Made by a program: the position numbers and the translations under genes. 64,000 nucleotides of DNA from Ruminococcus sp. Its GTDB lineage: Bacteria > Bacillota > Clostridia > Oscillospirales > Acutalibacteraceae. The DNA is taken from assembly GCA_017433905.1 (NCBI GenBank), contig JAFRGI010000011.1, positions 17,260-81,259 on the forward strand, in the 5' to 3' direction. A model generated the notes under the pieces. It saw only the letters and a list, made by a program, of their open reading frames with translations, searched no databases and was not told the DNA's origin. Every line of letters begins with the position of its first letter. Position 1 is the stretch's first letter. This document shows, piece by piece, positions 1 to 8,109 of the stretch.

Positions 1-289
1 TCAAAAAAGTGAGAAACGGATTGACGCTCACCAAAATGGTGGTGAGCGACGCGGAAGTGAAGCTTGCAAAAAAGCTGGAGAGACCAAATACAAGACCCAG
101 TATCGCGCCGTACAGCGGTCCCATGAGTACGGCGCCGATTGCGACAGGCAGACAGTTCAGCGTTATGGTAATCGGTCCGATACGCAGGCTGCCGACGGTA
201 AAGGTGAGCAGTACAATGAAAGCCGCGAGCAGAGCTGTGAATACGGGCTTAAAAAAATGGGGAAGCGCGTTCTTGTTGGGGTTTGCCAT
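1..289 (-). CDS. ECF transporter S component, partial (PanT-like)
   Basis: Only the first 96 codons are in the window; the gene runs off the left edge. The start ATG at 289 follows a good AGGAGG site. The visible protein has hydrophobic segments and the 'LNCLPVAIGAVLMGPLYGAILG' style loop (positions about 45-66) typical of the substrate-binding subunit of energy-coupling factor vitamin importers. It lies 91 bp downstream of coaX on the same strand and presumably shares its transcript, so pantothenate is the most likely substrate. That substrate is inferred from the neighbour, not from the sequence. Confidence 0.75.
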   Translation of the reverse strand, partial: MANPNKNALPHFFKPVFTALLAAFIVLLTFTVGSLRIGPITITLNCLPVAIGAVLMGPLYGAILGLVFGLSSFFASFTSASLTTILVSVNPFLTFL

Positions 290-380
290 AAAAATACCTC
301 CTGCTGTTTCCCTGTTCTGTTTTGTACAGGTGAAACGCGTTTTGTATGTATCCCAATATTTGCCTTCGGTATGGCTGTTT

Positions 381-1160
381 TTATTTCGGGCGTTTGGGTT
401 TGTTTCTGTAATAAATGTTCCGCAGACCGTCCAGAATGATGTTTTCGTCATATATAATTTTGTGCGCGCAGTTTTGGATCATCTGGGGCGCCAAGCCTCC
501 CGTTGCAATGACGGTACAGTTTTCGCCGGCTTCCCGGGCAAATTGATCAATCATGCCGTCGATCATGCAGGCGGTGCCGAACATAACGCCCGAGCGGATA
601 CAGTCAACCGTGTTGGTGCGTATGACGGTTTTGGGCGCGCGCAGCTCAACCGCGGGCAGCAGAGCACCGTTGTTGGTCAGCGCGTCAAGAGAAATCCCCA
701 CACCGGGGGCAATCGCGCCGCCGCGGTAGGCGCGGTGACTATCCACATAGCCGATGACCGTTGCTGTACCCATGAAAATCATTATCAGCGGAGCGCCGTA
801 CTTTTCCAGCGCGCCGACGCAGCCGCATACGATATCGCCTCCGAGAGTTTCGGGTCGGTCGATGCGTAGCTCCATACCGGTTTTCAGACCGGGACCGACG
901 ACGAGACTTTTTGCGTTGGTGGCGATTAGAATCGCATCGCGCAGGGGTTGGGTGATTTTGGGAACGACGGAGCTGATGATGGCGGCGCTGATCGTTTTTC
1001 GGTCAATGTGGTGGATCTGAAAAAACGTAAACAGCGATACGGCAATTTCGTCGCAGGTTTTGCGTGTGTCTGTGGCGATACGCAATTTATATTTCAGCAA
1101 ATCGCCTTCATATAGGCCGAATTTGATATTGGTATTTCCGACGTCGGCGGTCAGCAGCAT
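381..1160 (-). CDS. coaX: Type III pantothenate kinase-like protein (CoaX) with altered active site
   Basis: The 259-residue length and overall sequence fit type III pantothenate kinase, the ATP-dependent first step of CoA synthesis in the cytoplasm. The phosphate-binding motif DVGNTN (residues 6-11), the GPGLKTG segment, GGAIAPG and IATGGLAP are all present. However, where family members have Asp-x-Gly-Thr-Ala-Thr-Thr, this protein reads Phe-Met-Gly-Thr-Ala-Thr-Val (Phe129), so the acidic residue regarded as the catalytic base in CoaX structures is missing. The gene is first in an operon with the ECF S component. It may still be active, be a regulatory relative, or carry a sequence error. 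coaBC lies at 16.5-17.7 kb. Confidence 0.85.
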   Translation of the reverse strand: MLLTADVGNTNIKFGLYEGDLLKYKLRIATDTRKTCDEIAVSLFTFFQIHHIDRKTISAAIISSVVPKITQPLRDAILIATNAKSLVVGPGLKTGMELRIDRPETLGGDIVCGCVGALEKYGAPLIMIFMGTATVIGYVDSHRAYRGGAIAPGVGISLDALTNNGALLPAVELRAPKTVIRTNTVDCIRSGVMFGTACMIDGMIDQFAREAGENCTVIATGGLAPQMIQNCAHKIIYDENIILDGLRNIYYRNKPKRPK

Positions 1161-1195
1161 AGAACGATTCTCCCTTCGGGGACTTTACATTCATA

Positions 1196-1223
1196 ATTAT
1201 AACACATTTTCTTACAGTTTCAA
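1196..1223 (-). promoter_or_regulatory. Promoter of coaX
   Basis: On the minus strand a TTGAAA box (1223-1218) is followed after 16 bp by TATAAT (1201-1196), about 35 bp before the coaX start. It faces away from the transketolase promoter about 75 bp to the right. Confidence 0.65.
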
Positions 1224-1273
1224 GGTGCATATTAGGTATTTTCATACAATTTGAAAAAGTCCGCAATTCATTG

Positions 1274-1301
1274 TTGAATTTTTACCGGGATGGTGTATAA
1301 T
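1274..1301 (+). promoter_or_regulatory. Promoter of the transketolase operon
   Basis: TTGAAT (1274-1279) and TATAAT (1296-1301) are spaced by 16 bp. The leader of roughly 100 nt contains a GTTTTCG/CGAAAAC stem-loop near 1325-1349, of unknown importance. Confidence 0.6.
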
Positions 1302-1405
1302 ATTGATAGTTACGTAATGGTGAGTTTTCGTCGCATTTTGTCGAAAACCGCCGTGTCTTGCATTGAAAATCCAAGGGGGATTTTTGAGAAAGGATGGATA
1401 ATTTT

Positions 1406-2254
1406 ATGGATCGTTCAGAACTCACACAGCTTCGGATTCTTGCCGCCAAATCGCGGTTAGGTGCGGTTATTGGCACTTACCACGCCAAGTCGGGTCATCC
1501 CGGCGGTTCTCTTTCGGCAGCGGATCTTTATACTTATCTGTACTTTAAGGAGATGAAGGTTGATCCCGCCCATCCCGATTGGGAGGACCGCGACCGCTTT
1601 GTGCTCTCCAAGGGACACTGCTGTCCCAGCCTGTATGCGACGCTGGCGCTCAAGGGCTTTTTTGATTGGGAAGAGCTTTGTGTTCTCCGCCATATCGGTG
1701 CGATGTTGCAGGGTCACCCGGATATGAAAAAAACGCCCGGCATTGATATGAGTACCGGTTCGCTCGGACAGGGTATTTCCGCGGCGTGCGGCATGGCGCT
1801 GGCGGCAAAGCTGGACGGCAAAGGCTATCGTACCTACACGCTCCTCGGCGACGGAGAGGTAGAGGAGGGTCAGGTTTGGGAGGCGGCGATGTTTGCTGCG
1901 CACCACAAACTGGACAACCTTGTGGTTATGGTGGATCAGAACGGTTTGCAAATTGACGGAACGGTTGACGAAGTGGCGGGCATCGAGCCCCTCGACCAAA
2001 AGTTTGAGGCATTTGGTTTTGAAGTATTCAAAATTGACGGTCATGACTTTGAGCAGATCGCAGATGCTCTTGACAAAGCGAAAGCCGTTAAGGATAAGCC
2101 CACGGCAGTTTTGATGAAAACCGTTAAGGGTAAGGGCGTTTCCTTTATGGAAAATCAAGTCGGCTGGCACGGCGTGGCGCCTAACAAGGAGCAGTATGAG
2201 TTGGCGGTTGCCGAGCTTGAGGCAGAAATAAAGAGATTGGAGGGTGAATGCTGA
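1406..2254 (+). CDS. Transketolase, N-terminal (TPP-binding) subunit
   Basis: This is the first half of a split transketolase, which moves two-carbon ketol units between sugar phosphates in the non-oxidative pentose phosphate pathway. SGHPGGSLS near the N-terminus, LSKGHCCPSLYA, TGSLGQGIS and the thiamine-diphosphate motif GDGEVEEGQVWEA...N are all clear. The length (about 282 residues) matches the N-terminal subunit of two-gene transketolases in Firmicutes and archaea. An in-frame ATG at 1394 abuts the AGAAAGG ribosome site directly, so the ATG at 1406 is the more plausible start. The stop codon overlaps the start of the C-terminal subunit by one base, so the two are probably translationally coupled. 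Confidence 0.93.
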   Translation: MDRSELTQLRILAAKSRLGAVIGTYHAKSGHPGGSLSAADLYTYLYFKEMKVDPAHPDWEDRDRFVLSKGHCCPSLYATLALKGFFDWEELCVLRHIGAMLQGHPDMKKTPGIDMSTGSLGQGISAACGMALAAKLDGKGYRTYTLLGDGEVEEGQVWEAAMFAAHHKLDNLVVMVDQNGLQIDGTVDEVAGIEPLDQKFEAFGFEVFKIDGHDFEQIADALDKAKAVKDKPTAVLMKTVKGKGVSFMENQVGWHGVAPNKEQYELAVAELEAEIKRLEGEC

Positions 2255-3201
2255 TGGCGGAAACAGTATTGAAGGCGACGCGCGAGAGCTTCGGCGAAGC
2301 GCTTTGCGAGCTCGCCAAGGAAAATAAGGATATCGTTGTGTTTGACGCTGACCTTGCGGCGGCGACCAAAACGGGTGTTTTCAAAAAAGCTTTTCCCGAG
2401 CGCTTTTTTGACTGTGGTATCGCAGAGGAAAATATGATGGGTGTTGCGGCAGGCATGGCGGCTTCCGGCAAAATTCCGGTGGCGGCTTCGTTTGCGATGT
2501 TTGCCACAGGCAGAGCCTTTGAGCAGATTCGCAATTCCATTGCTTATCCGCGCCTCAATGTCAAGATTGCCGGCTCGCACGCGGGTATTTCCACGGGTGA
2601 GGACGGTGCAACCCACCAGTGTATCGAGGATATCGCTATTATGCGCGCGATCCCCAACATGGTGGTGCTCAATCCTGCCGATCACTGGGAGATGAAAGAG
2701 GCGACAAAGGCGGCGATTGCGTATGACGGTCCCGTCTATATCCGTCTCGGCAGACTGGCGATCGACAGCTTTAACGATCCCGAGACCTATTCCTTTGAGT
2801 GGGGCAGGGGTATTACGCTGCACGAGGGTACGGATGTGACTGTTGTTGCGACGGGTTTGGTCGTCAACGAGTCCCTCAAGGCGGTCAGAGAGCTGGAAGC
2901 GGAGGGCATTTCCGTGCGTTTGATCAATATTCACACCATCAAGCCCATCGACCGCGACATCATCATTAAGGCAGCGCGTGAAACGGGCAGGATCATCACG
3001 GTGGAGGAGCATAACGTTGTTGGCGGTCTTGCAGACGCGGTATGTGAGGTTATTACGGACGCTTGTCCTGTCAGGGTGACGCGCATCGGCGTACAGGATG
3101 AGTTCGGCTACAGCGGCCCCGCATGGGAGCTGCTTGATGCGTTCAAGCTCACCCGGCCGCATATCGCGCAGGTTATCCGAGACGTCGTGAACGAAAAATA
3201 A
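2254..3201 (+). CDS. Transketolase, C-terminal subunit
   Basis: This is the second half of the split transketolase, with the pyrimidine-binding domain (about residues 5-165, including DADLAAATKTG, FFDCGIAEENMMGVAAGMA and SHAGISTGEDGATHQ) followed by the C-terminal domain (about 185-310). The Glu in GIAEEN is the residue that activates TPP in the partner subunit's cofactor. The start at 2254 is chosen because GGAGGGTG ends 7 bases upstream and the TGATG overlap couples it to the upstream subunit; an ATG six bases earlier lies too close to the ribosome site. A hairpin terminator follows. Confidence 0.93.
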   Translation: MAETVLKATRESFGEALCELAKENKDIVVFDADLAAATKTGVFKKAFPERFFDCGIAEENMMGVAAGMAASGKIPVAASFAMFATGRAFEQIRNSIAYPRLNVKIAGSHAGISTGEDGATHQCIEDIAIMRAIPNMVVLNPADHWEMKEATKAAIAYDGPVYIRLGRLAIDSFNDPETYSFEWGRGITLHEGTDVTVVATGLVVNESLKAVRELEAEGISVRLINIHTIKPIDRDIIIKAARETGRIITVEEHNVVGGLADAVCEVITDACPVRVTRIGVQDEFGYSGPAWELLDAFKLTRPHIAQVIRDVVNEK

Positions 3202-3208
3202 GGCAGGG

Positions 3209-3231
3209 GGCGTGCTTCGGCACGCCTTTTT
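3209..3231 (+). terminator. Terminator of the transketolase operon
   Basis: GGCGTGC-ttcg-GCACGCC followed by five T residues; a UUCG-type tetraloop. Confidence 0.85.
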
Positions 3232-3383
3232 ACCATTATATCCGGTACAGGAGTTTTCCGTATGGCTTTGTTTCCTCTGTTGCAGAAAAGCTTAGTGTGT
3301 GAGACAAGGGTCAGAAGGAGAAGCAGGTGTCCACCGGCATCTGCCGACACTTGCCGGTACAATTTGAAAGGAGTATACATCAT

Positions 3384-4673
3384 ATGGCAGTATCAACCCC
3401 CAAAAGTTTGCGCAATCAAGTGATCTATCAAGTTTTTACCCGAAATTTCAGCGAAACAGGCAGCTTCGGAGAAGTGCGCAGCCGTCTTGACGATATCAAA
3501 GCGCTCGGTACGGATATTATTTGGTTTATGCCGATTCATCCCATTGGCAAAATTAACCGCAAGGGTACCCTTGGCTCACCCTATGCTGCCAGCGATTTTC
3601 GTGCGGTCAATCCCGAATTCGGCACGATGTCGGATTTTAAGGGTCTTGTGGAGACCATTCACGAAAAAGGCATGAAGTGCATCATTGATGTAGCATATAA
3701 CCATACCGCGCCCGATTCTGTTCTTCGCTCCGAGCACCCGGAGTGGTTCTACCGTCGTCCCGACGGTAATTTCGGTAACCGTGTCGGTGAATGGACGGAC
3801 GTGAACGATCTGGACTACAGCCATCGGGAGCTCTGGGATTACCAGATCGAAACCCTTAAATTCTGGGCGGAAATTGTGGACGGTTTCCGTTGCGACGTTG
3901 CGCCGCTGCTTCCGCTTGCGTTTTGGCTTAAGGCTCGCGCTGAAGTAGAGAAGGTGCGTGAAAACTGCATCTGGCTGAGCGAGTCTATTGAGCCGGACTT
4001 TATCACATATATGCGCGGACGCGGTATGACAGCTCTTTCGGATTCCGAGATTTATCAGGCTTTCGATATGGCGTATGAGTATGACGCGTACGGAGCGCTG
4101 CGCGCGTATCTCAATGGCAGCGGCAGTTTGGATGCATATGCCGAAACGCTGAACCGCCAGGAATACACTTTTCCCGATAACTATGTCAAGCTGCGCTTCC
4201 TGGAGAATCACGATCAGCCCCGCGCGCATTTTTTGATCCCGGATACGGAGCAGCTGAAATGCTGGACGGCGTTCCTCTTTTTCCAGAAGGGAGCTACGTT
4301 GATTTATAACGGACAGGAATACGGTGTGGCACACAATCCGTCTCATTTTGATCGTGATCCCGTGCGTTGGGATGCTCCCGAGCGCGTGGACTTGACGCAT
4401 CTGATAGCGCGGCTCTCCTCCATGAAGCACGACCCGCTTTTCACGGACTGCACCTATCACGTGACCGCGCCGAACAAGGATACGCTCGTTGCTTTGCGCA
4501 CGCATGAGGATCAGGAAATGATCGGCATTTTTCCGTTCAAGGGCGCCGGCGCCCCGTTGCATGTCGATTTTCCTGACGGCGTGTATGAAAACCTGATCAG
4601 CGGCGAGGCGGTTGAGGTTTGCCGCGGTATGATCAGTTGTAACGGCAAGCCGATCATTCTGCGTAACTTTTGA
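3384..4673 (+). CDS. Intracellular GH13 family alpha-glucan hydrolase or transferase
   Basis: A 429-residue alpha-amylase-superfamily enzyme without signal peptide, so probably acting on imported oligosaccharides or glycogen-derived glucans. The four GH13 regions are visible: DVAYNH (102-107), GFRCDVA with the nucleophile Asp171, the acid/base Glu200 in WLSES, and the transition-state stabiliser Asp277 in LENHDQ. A short beta-domain follows. The ATG at 3384 has an AAAGGAG site at optimal distance, so the open frame upstream (from 3327) is not used. A DMT transporter begins one base after the stop. The exact specificity (amylase, oligo-1,6-glucosidase, cyclomaltodextrinase) cannot be read from the sequence. 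Confidence 0.85.
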   Translation: MAVSTPKSLRNQVIYQVFTRNFSETGSFGEVRSRLDDIKALGTDIIWFMPIHPIGKINRKGTLGSPYAASDFRAVNPEFGTMSDFKGLVETIHEKGMKCIIDVAYNHTAPDSVLRSEHPEWFYRRPDGNFGNRVGEWTDVNDLDYSHRELWDYQIETLKFWAEIVDGFRCDVAPLLPLAFWLKARAEVEKVRENCIWLSESIEPDFITYMRGRGMTALSDSEIYQAFDMAYEYDAYGALRAYLNGSGSLDAYAETLNRQEYTFPDNYVKLRFLENHDQPRAHFLIPDTEQLKCWTAFLFFQKGATLIYNGQEYGVAHNPSHFDRDPVRWDAPERVDLTHLIARLSSMKHDPLFTDCTYHVTAPNKDTLVALRTHEDQEMIGIFPFKGAGAPLHVDFPDGVYENLISGEAVEVCRGMISCNGKPIILRNF

Positions 4674-4674
4674 T

Positions 4675-5628
4675 ATGAAGCGGTTTTGGCACATGAAATC
4701 CGCCGCTGTGTTTCTTGCGATCATCTGTACGTTGCTGTGGGGCACGGCGTTTCCTTTCATCAAGCTGGGGTATTCGGCGTTTGACATCCGTTTTGGCGAT
4801 CTCGGCGCCATGTTGCTCTTTGCGGGCTGCCGTTTTTTCCTTGCGGGACTGGTTATTTTACCCTTCATGGCTGTTCGATGCCACGGACGAATATTGCCGC
4901 AGCGCGCGGATATGCTGCCCATTGCCCTGCTTGGCTTGGTAATGACGGCGGCACAGTATCTGTTTATTTACATCGGTCTTGGGTTTACAAGCGGTGCAAA
5001 TACCTCGATTATCACGGCCTGCGCGTCATTTTTTACGGTTCTGGCTGCACCGTTTTTTTTTCGCGGAGATAAGCTGACATGGCTGAAAGTGTGCGGCTGT
5101 GCTCTTGGTATCGGCGGTGTGCTGCTGATGAATAACGGCGGCGGTATGACGCAGGATACGGTCTTTGGTGATCTGATGGTTTTGTTGTCCACGATTTGTG
5201 CCGCGGCAGGTAATTTGCTTACCAAAAGGATCGCGTCCGACAGAAATCCTGTTTTGGTTACCGCGTATCAGCTGCTCTTCGGAGGCGGACTGCTCGTTTT
5301 TGTCGGTTTGGCGTGCGGCGGCAGGATCAATTTTTGGAATTCGAAAGGTATTTTGATTTTGCTGTGGCTGGCGTTTGTTTCAGCGGCGGCGTTTGCGATC
5401 TGGACGTCGCTGCTGAAATATCATCCTGCTAGCCGCGTTTCTGTTTTTATCCTGCTGGTGCCCGTGTTCGGTACGGCGTTGTCGGGAGTGCTTTTGGACG
5501 AAAATATCTGGAAAACAGAGACTCTTTTTTCACTCATTCTGATTGCGGCAGGTATTTTGCTGGTCAATATTTCTCCAAAAGAAAAGACGGTCACGAGCGA
5601 AGTTTCGAAAGGAGACGGGGATGATTAA
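4675..5628 (+). CDS. EamA/DMT-family transporter
   Basis: A 317-residue membrane protein with about ten hydrophobic helices arranged as two EamA repeats. The typical N-terminal signature (TLLWGTAFPFIKLGY, about residues 20-34) and the repeat-like 'GDLMVLLSTICAAAGNLLTKR' in the second half support the drug/metabolite transporter superfamily. The substrate is unknown. The start lies two bases after the GH13 stop, with no independent ribosome site, which suggests coupling. The 3' end overlaps the next gene by 8 bases. Confidence 0.8.
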   Translation: MKRFWHMKSAAVFLAIICTLLWGTAFPFIKLGYSAFDIRFGDLGAMLLFAGCRFFLAGLVILPFMAVRCHGRILPQRADMLPIALLGLVMTAAQYLFIYIGLGFTSGANTSIITACASFFTVLAAPFFFRGDKLTWLKVCGCALGIGGVLLMNNGGGMTQDTVFGDLMVLLSTICAAAGNLLTKRIASDRNPVLVTAYQLLFGGGLLVFVGLACGGRINFWNSKGILILLWLAFVSAAAFAIWTSLLKYHPASRVSVFILLVPVFGTALSGVLLDENIWKTETLFSLILIAAGILLVNISPKEKTVTSEVSKGDGDD

Positions 5629-6268
5629 AGGCGTGATATCCGATATGGATGGGGTTATACTCGACAGCGAGAAGCTCTATGTGCGTTTCTGGTGCGAGGC
5701 AGGACAGGCGTGCGGGTTCCCGATGGAACGCAGACATGCCCTCGGTATTCGTTCGATGGCGCGTTCTTACGCAATAGAGAAGCTGCAGGGCTGGTTTGGT
5801 TCGTCGTTTGATTACGATACAGTGCGTAACAAGCGCGTAGAGCTGATGAACGCATATGTGGCGCGCTGCGGCATAGAAGCCAAACCGGGCGCGGAGGAGC
5901 TGCTTGTGTACTTAAAAGAAAACGGCTGCCGCGTTGCACTTGCGACAGCCTCCGCAATACTGGTCGCGGAGCGGTATCTTGCACAGGTGGGGTTGCTGCG
6001 GTATTTCGACGTGGTTGCCAGCGCAAAAAACGTTGCGCACGGCAAGCCTGCTCCCGATATCTATCTCTATGCTGCGGACAGGCTGGCGTTATCTCCTGCG
6101 GAATGTCTTGCGCTGGAGGATTCGCCCAACGGTGCGCGTTCTGCGTGTGCAGCAGGTTGCAAAACTGTATTTGTGCCGGATCTCGACGAGCCGCCGGCGG
6201 ATATCCGTCCGCTTCTTTATGACGTTGCGGACGGTTTAACAGATGTTATCCGCATTTTGCATACATAA
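5621..6268 (+). CDS. HAD-superfamily hydrolase, beta-phosphoglucomutase-like
   Basis: A 215-residue haloacid dehalogenase-fold phosphatase or phosphomutase. Motif I is DMDGVILDSE (residues 8-17, nucleophile Asp8 and Asp10), followed by a helical cap, motif II around ATAS, the lysine in GKPAPDIYLYA, and the acidic motif LALEDSPNGARSA. This layout is that of the beta-phosphoglucomutase/phosphoglycolate phosphatase branch. The ATG at 5621 has GGAGACGGGG upstream and overlaps the EamA stop. Co-location with a GH13 enzyme would fit a role in glucose-1-phosphate metabolism, but the substrate is not proven. Confidence 0.82.
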   Translation: MIKGVISDMDGVILDSEKLYVRFWCEAGQACGFPMERRHALGIRSMARSYAIEKLQGWFGSSFDYDTVRNKRVELMNAYVARCGIEAKPGAEELLVYLKENGCRVALATASAILVAERYLAQVGLLRYFDVVASAKNVAHGKPAPDIYLYAADRLALSPAECLALEDSPNGARSACAAGCKTVFVPDLDEPPADIRPLLYDVADGLTDVIRILHT

Positions 6269-6280
6269 AAAAGCGGAAAA

Positions 6281-6328
6281 CAGAGGTTTCCGCCAAATCT
6301 TTCGATTTGCGGCAGCCTCTGTTTTTTT
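6281..6328. terminator. Bidirectional terminator containing a dispersed 27-nt motif
   Basis: CAGAGG and CCTCTG enclose an inner hairpin whose two arms contain CAAATC and GATTTG around a TTTC loop; a T run follows on the plus strand and an A run precedes it. The inner 27 bases (6291-6317) recur exactly at 45242-45268. Confidence 0.8.
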
Positions 6329-6362
6329 ACATGGTTATTTCCGGTAATTTTGCCTCAAACGT

Positions 6363-6391
6363 GAAACGCCCGACTACCGGTCGGGCGTTTC
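6363..6391. terminator. Palindromic hairpin, probable terminator
   Basis: A perfect 12-bp inverted repeat, GAAACGCCCGAC and its complement, with a 5-base loop. It lies between the HAD-gene terminator and lexA and may insulate lexA. I see no convincing gene between here and the lexA promoter (6392-6578); minus-strand frames there are short and lack a ribosome site. Confidence 0.6.
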
Positions 6392-6578
6392 CTGTCTGTA
6401 AAAAATGAGGGGTACAATTACGCGCCTCTGCTTTTAGCGCGCATTGAGGAGGGTAGAACAATATACTCTCTGACGGTTGCGGTTCCGTCTTTTGAGTACG
6501 CTTATATTAAACTATATGAATATGAAAATTGTGTGAATTTCGTATGAAACCCTACTGAAAAAAATTCGGAAAATTTTC

Positions 6579-6618
6579 GAAACAAATGTTTGATTTTTTT
6601 TCGGACATATGCTACAAT
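6579..6618 (+). promoter_or_regulatory. lexA promoter with overlapping LexA-box-like dyad
   Basis: TTGATT (6590-6595) and TACAAT (6613-6618) have a 17-bp spacer. GAAAC-AAAT-GTTTG at 6579-6592 resembles the Gram-positive LexA operator (CGAAC-N4-GTTCG) with two changes per strand side and overlaps the -35 box, the position expected for autorepression. Confidence 0.65.
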
Positions 6619-6641
6619 ATAGTCAGAAGGGTGTGTGCACT

Positions 6642-7229
6642 ATGAAAACTCTCAGTAAAAGCCAAACGAAAATCATGGAATTTCTCCGTGAATGCTCCGA
6701 CAGCGGCAGAGTGCCGTCTGTGCGCGAGATGTGCGATTATACGGGACTCAGTTCCACTTCGACCGTGCACCACCACCTCAAGGCGCTCGAAGAAAAGGGA
6801 CTGATTATCCGTGAGCACGGTGTCAACCGTTGCATCCGGATAGCCGGAGAGGAAAAAAGTTCCAGCGTACCTCTGCTCGGTAAGGTTGCTGCGGGTATAC
6901 CAATCACGGCGATTCAGGATATCGAGTGCTATGTTCCCGTTCCCGAACAGCTCAAGCGGGGCAGGGAGTTGTTCGCTCTGCGTGTTCAGGGCGAGAGCAT
7001 GATAAACGCGGGCATTTTTGACGGAGACATTGTAATCGTTCATCGTACGCCTGTTGCGGAAAACGGTGAAATTGTGGTTGCGATGGTAGAGGATTCCGCC
7101 ACCGTCAAGCGTTTTTACAGGGAAAACGGTCATTTTCGTTTACAACCCGAGAATGATGCCTTTGAGCCGATTATGGTTGACGAGGTTGTTCTGCTGGGCA
7201 AGGTTGTCTCGCTGATTAGAAATTATTAG
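6642..7229 (+). CDS. lexA: LexA repressor
   Basis: A 195-residue SOS repressor with self-cleaving protease domain. The N-terminal winged helix (about residues 1-68) includes PSVREMCDYTGLSSTSTVHHHLKALEEKG-type recognition sequence. The Ala84-Gly85 cleavage site lies in VAAGIP, Ser119 in GESM is the nucleophile and Lys156 in TVKRF the general base. The ATG at 6642 has AGAAGGGTG upstream; an ATG at 6609 lies inside the promoter. The next gene starts 11 bases downstream, so lexA is probably cotranscribed with it. DNA damage and activated RecA would trigger cleavage. Confidence 0.96.
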   Translation: MKTLSKSQTKIMEFLRECSDSGRVPSVREMCDYTGLSSTSTVHHHLKALEEKGLIIREHGVNRCIRIAGEEKSSSVPLLGKVAAGIPITAIQDIECYVPVPEQLKRGRELFALRVQGESMINAGIFDGDIVIVHRTPVAENGEIVVAMVEDSATVKRFYRENGHFRLQPENDAFEPIMVDEVVLLGKVVSLIRNY

Positions 7230-7240
7230 AGGAAAAAACT

Positions 7241-7810
7241 ATGTGTACTATCTGTGTTTACGGCGCATCGAGCGAAATGATTGATCAAGATTTACTGACA
7301 TCGGCTTATTCTGTCGGAGAAACAATTGCTCGGCGCGGCGACAGACTGCTGTTTGGCGGCGGAAAATACGGCGTGATGGGCGCCGTAGCGCGCGGAGTGC
7401 TGGAAAACGGCGGCACGGCGCTCGGCGTTACACCGGAGTTTTTCCGGGATGCCGGCGTGTTGATGGAAGAGTGCGAGCTGGTTTTTACCGATACCATGCG
7501 TGCACGCAAGGCATATCTGGAGGATTTTGCCGATGCGTTTATTGTCTGCGCAGGCGGAATCGGTACATTTGATGAATTTTTCGAAACGCTGACGCTCAAG
7601 CAGCTTGGTCAGCACAAAAAGCCCATTGTGATCTACAACCGCAACGGCTGCCATGATTCGCTCATCGCTATGCTCGAAGAACTGATACGCGGCAGATTTC
7701 TTGCGCAGACGTCGCGCGGTCTGTACGCAGTTGCCGCTACGGAGGCGGAAGTATTTGCGTATATTGACGACCGGCAGAGAAGAAATATCTATCATAAAGA
7801 CGGAGGCTAA
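7241..7810 (+). CDS. LOG-family Rossmann protein (cytokinin riboside monophosphate phosphoribohydrolase-like)
   Basis: A 189-residue protein of the TIGR00730/LOG family. The family signature is clear: GGGKYGVMGAVARG (about 38-51), MRARKAYL (residues 86-93, in place of the usual M-x-x-RK), and GGIGTFDEFFETLTLKQLG (about 105-123). Members hydrolyse nucleoside 5'-monophosphates to free base and ribose phosphate; the older 'lysine decarboxylase' label is a misannotation. Its position directly behind lexA hints at nucleotide housekeeping linked to the same transcript, which is inference only. Confidence 0.85.
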   Translation: MCTICVYGASSEMIDQDLLTSAYSVGETIARRGDRLLFGGGKYGVMGAVARGVLENGGTALGVTPEFFRDAGVLMEECELVFTDTMRARKAYLEDFADAFIVCAGGIGTFDEFFETLTLKQLGQHKKPIVIYNRNGCHDSLIAMLEELIRGRFLAQTSRGLYAVAATEAEVFAYIDDRQRRNIYHKDGG

Positions 7811-7812
7811 TC

Positions 7813-7986
7813 ATGGCGGATTGCTGTGAACAGTGTGCGCACTATATCGTTGATGAAGAATTCGGCGATTACTGCGGCGTTAACCTCGATGAGGATGAAA
7901 TGGAACGGTTTCTTACCCAAAGTGTCAAAAGCTGTCATTATTTTCAGTTGTATGACGAGTATAAGATTGTTCGAAAGCAAAACTAA
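7813..7986 (+). CDS. Small cysteine-rich protein, DUF6472-like
   Basis: A 57-residue protein starting MADCCEQCAHY and ending in IVRKQN, two bases after the LOG-family gene and preceded by GGAGG. Cysteines occur as Cys4, Cys5, Cys8, one in DYCGV and one in SCHYF, so it could bind a metal such as zinc or iron. The composition is acidic. I recognise it as resembling the short DUF6472 proteins of Clostridia; no function is known to me. It completes the lexA operon. Confidence 0.75.
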   Translation: MADCCEQCAHYIVDEEFGDYCGVNLDEDEMERFLTQSVKSCHYFQLYDEYKIVRKQN

Positions 7987-8028
7987 ATGTTGCCTGCTGT
8001 ATGACTGGCTGCTTTGAAAAAGTGTCGT

Positions 8029-8057
8029 TTGCTTTTTTGGTTGAAACGTGTTATAAT
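8029..8057 (+). promoter_or_regulatory. Promoter of the Cof-type phosphatase gene
   Basis: TTGCTT (8029-8034), a 17-bp spacer and a perfect TATAAT (8052-8057), about 50 bp before the start codon. Confidence 0.6.
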
Positions 8058-8109
8058 CACATATATTCGGAAGGATGAAAAACAGGTTCACCAAGTACGG
8101 GGGATAAAC

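Noticed and set aside
6400-6510. Possible small minus-strand gene divergent from lexA (reading ...KDGTATVREYIVLPSSMRAKSRGA), like yneA
   Set aside because: No start codon with ribosome site and no membrane or LysM features; too short to support.
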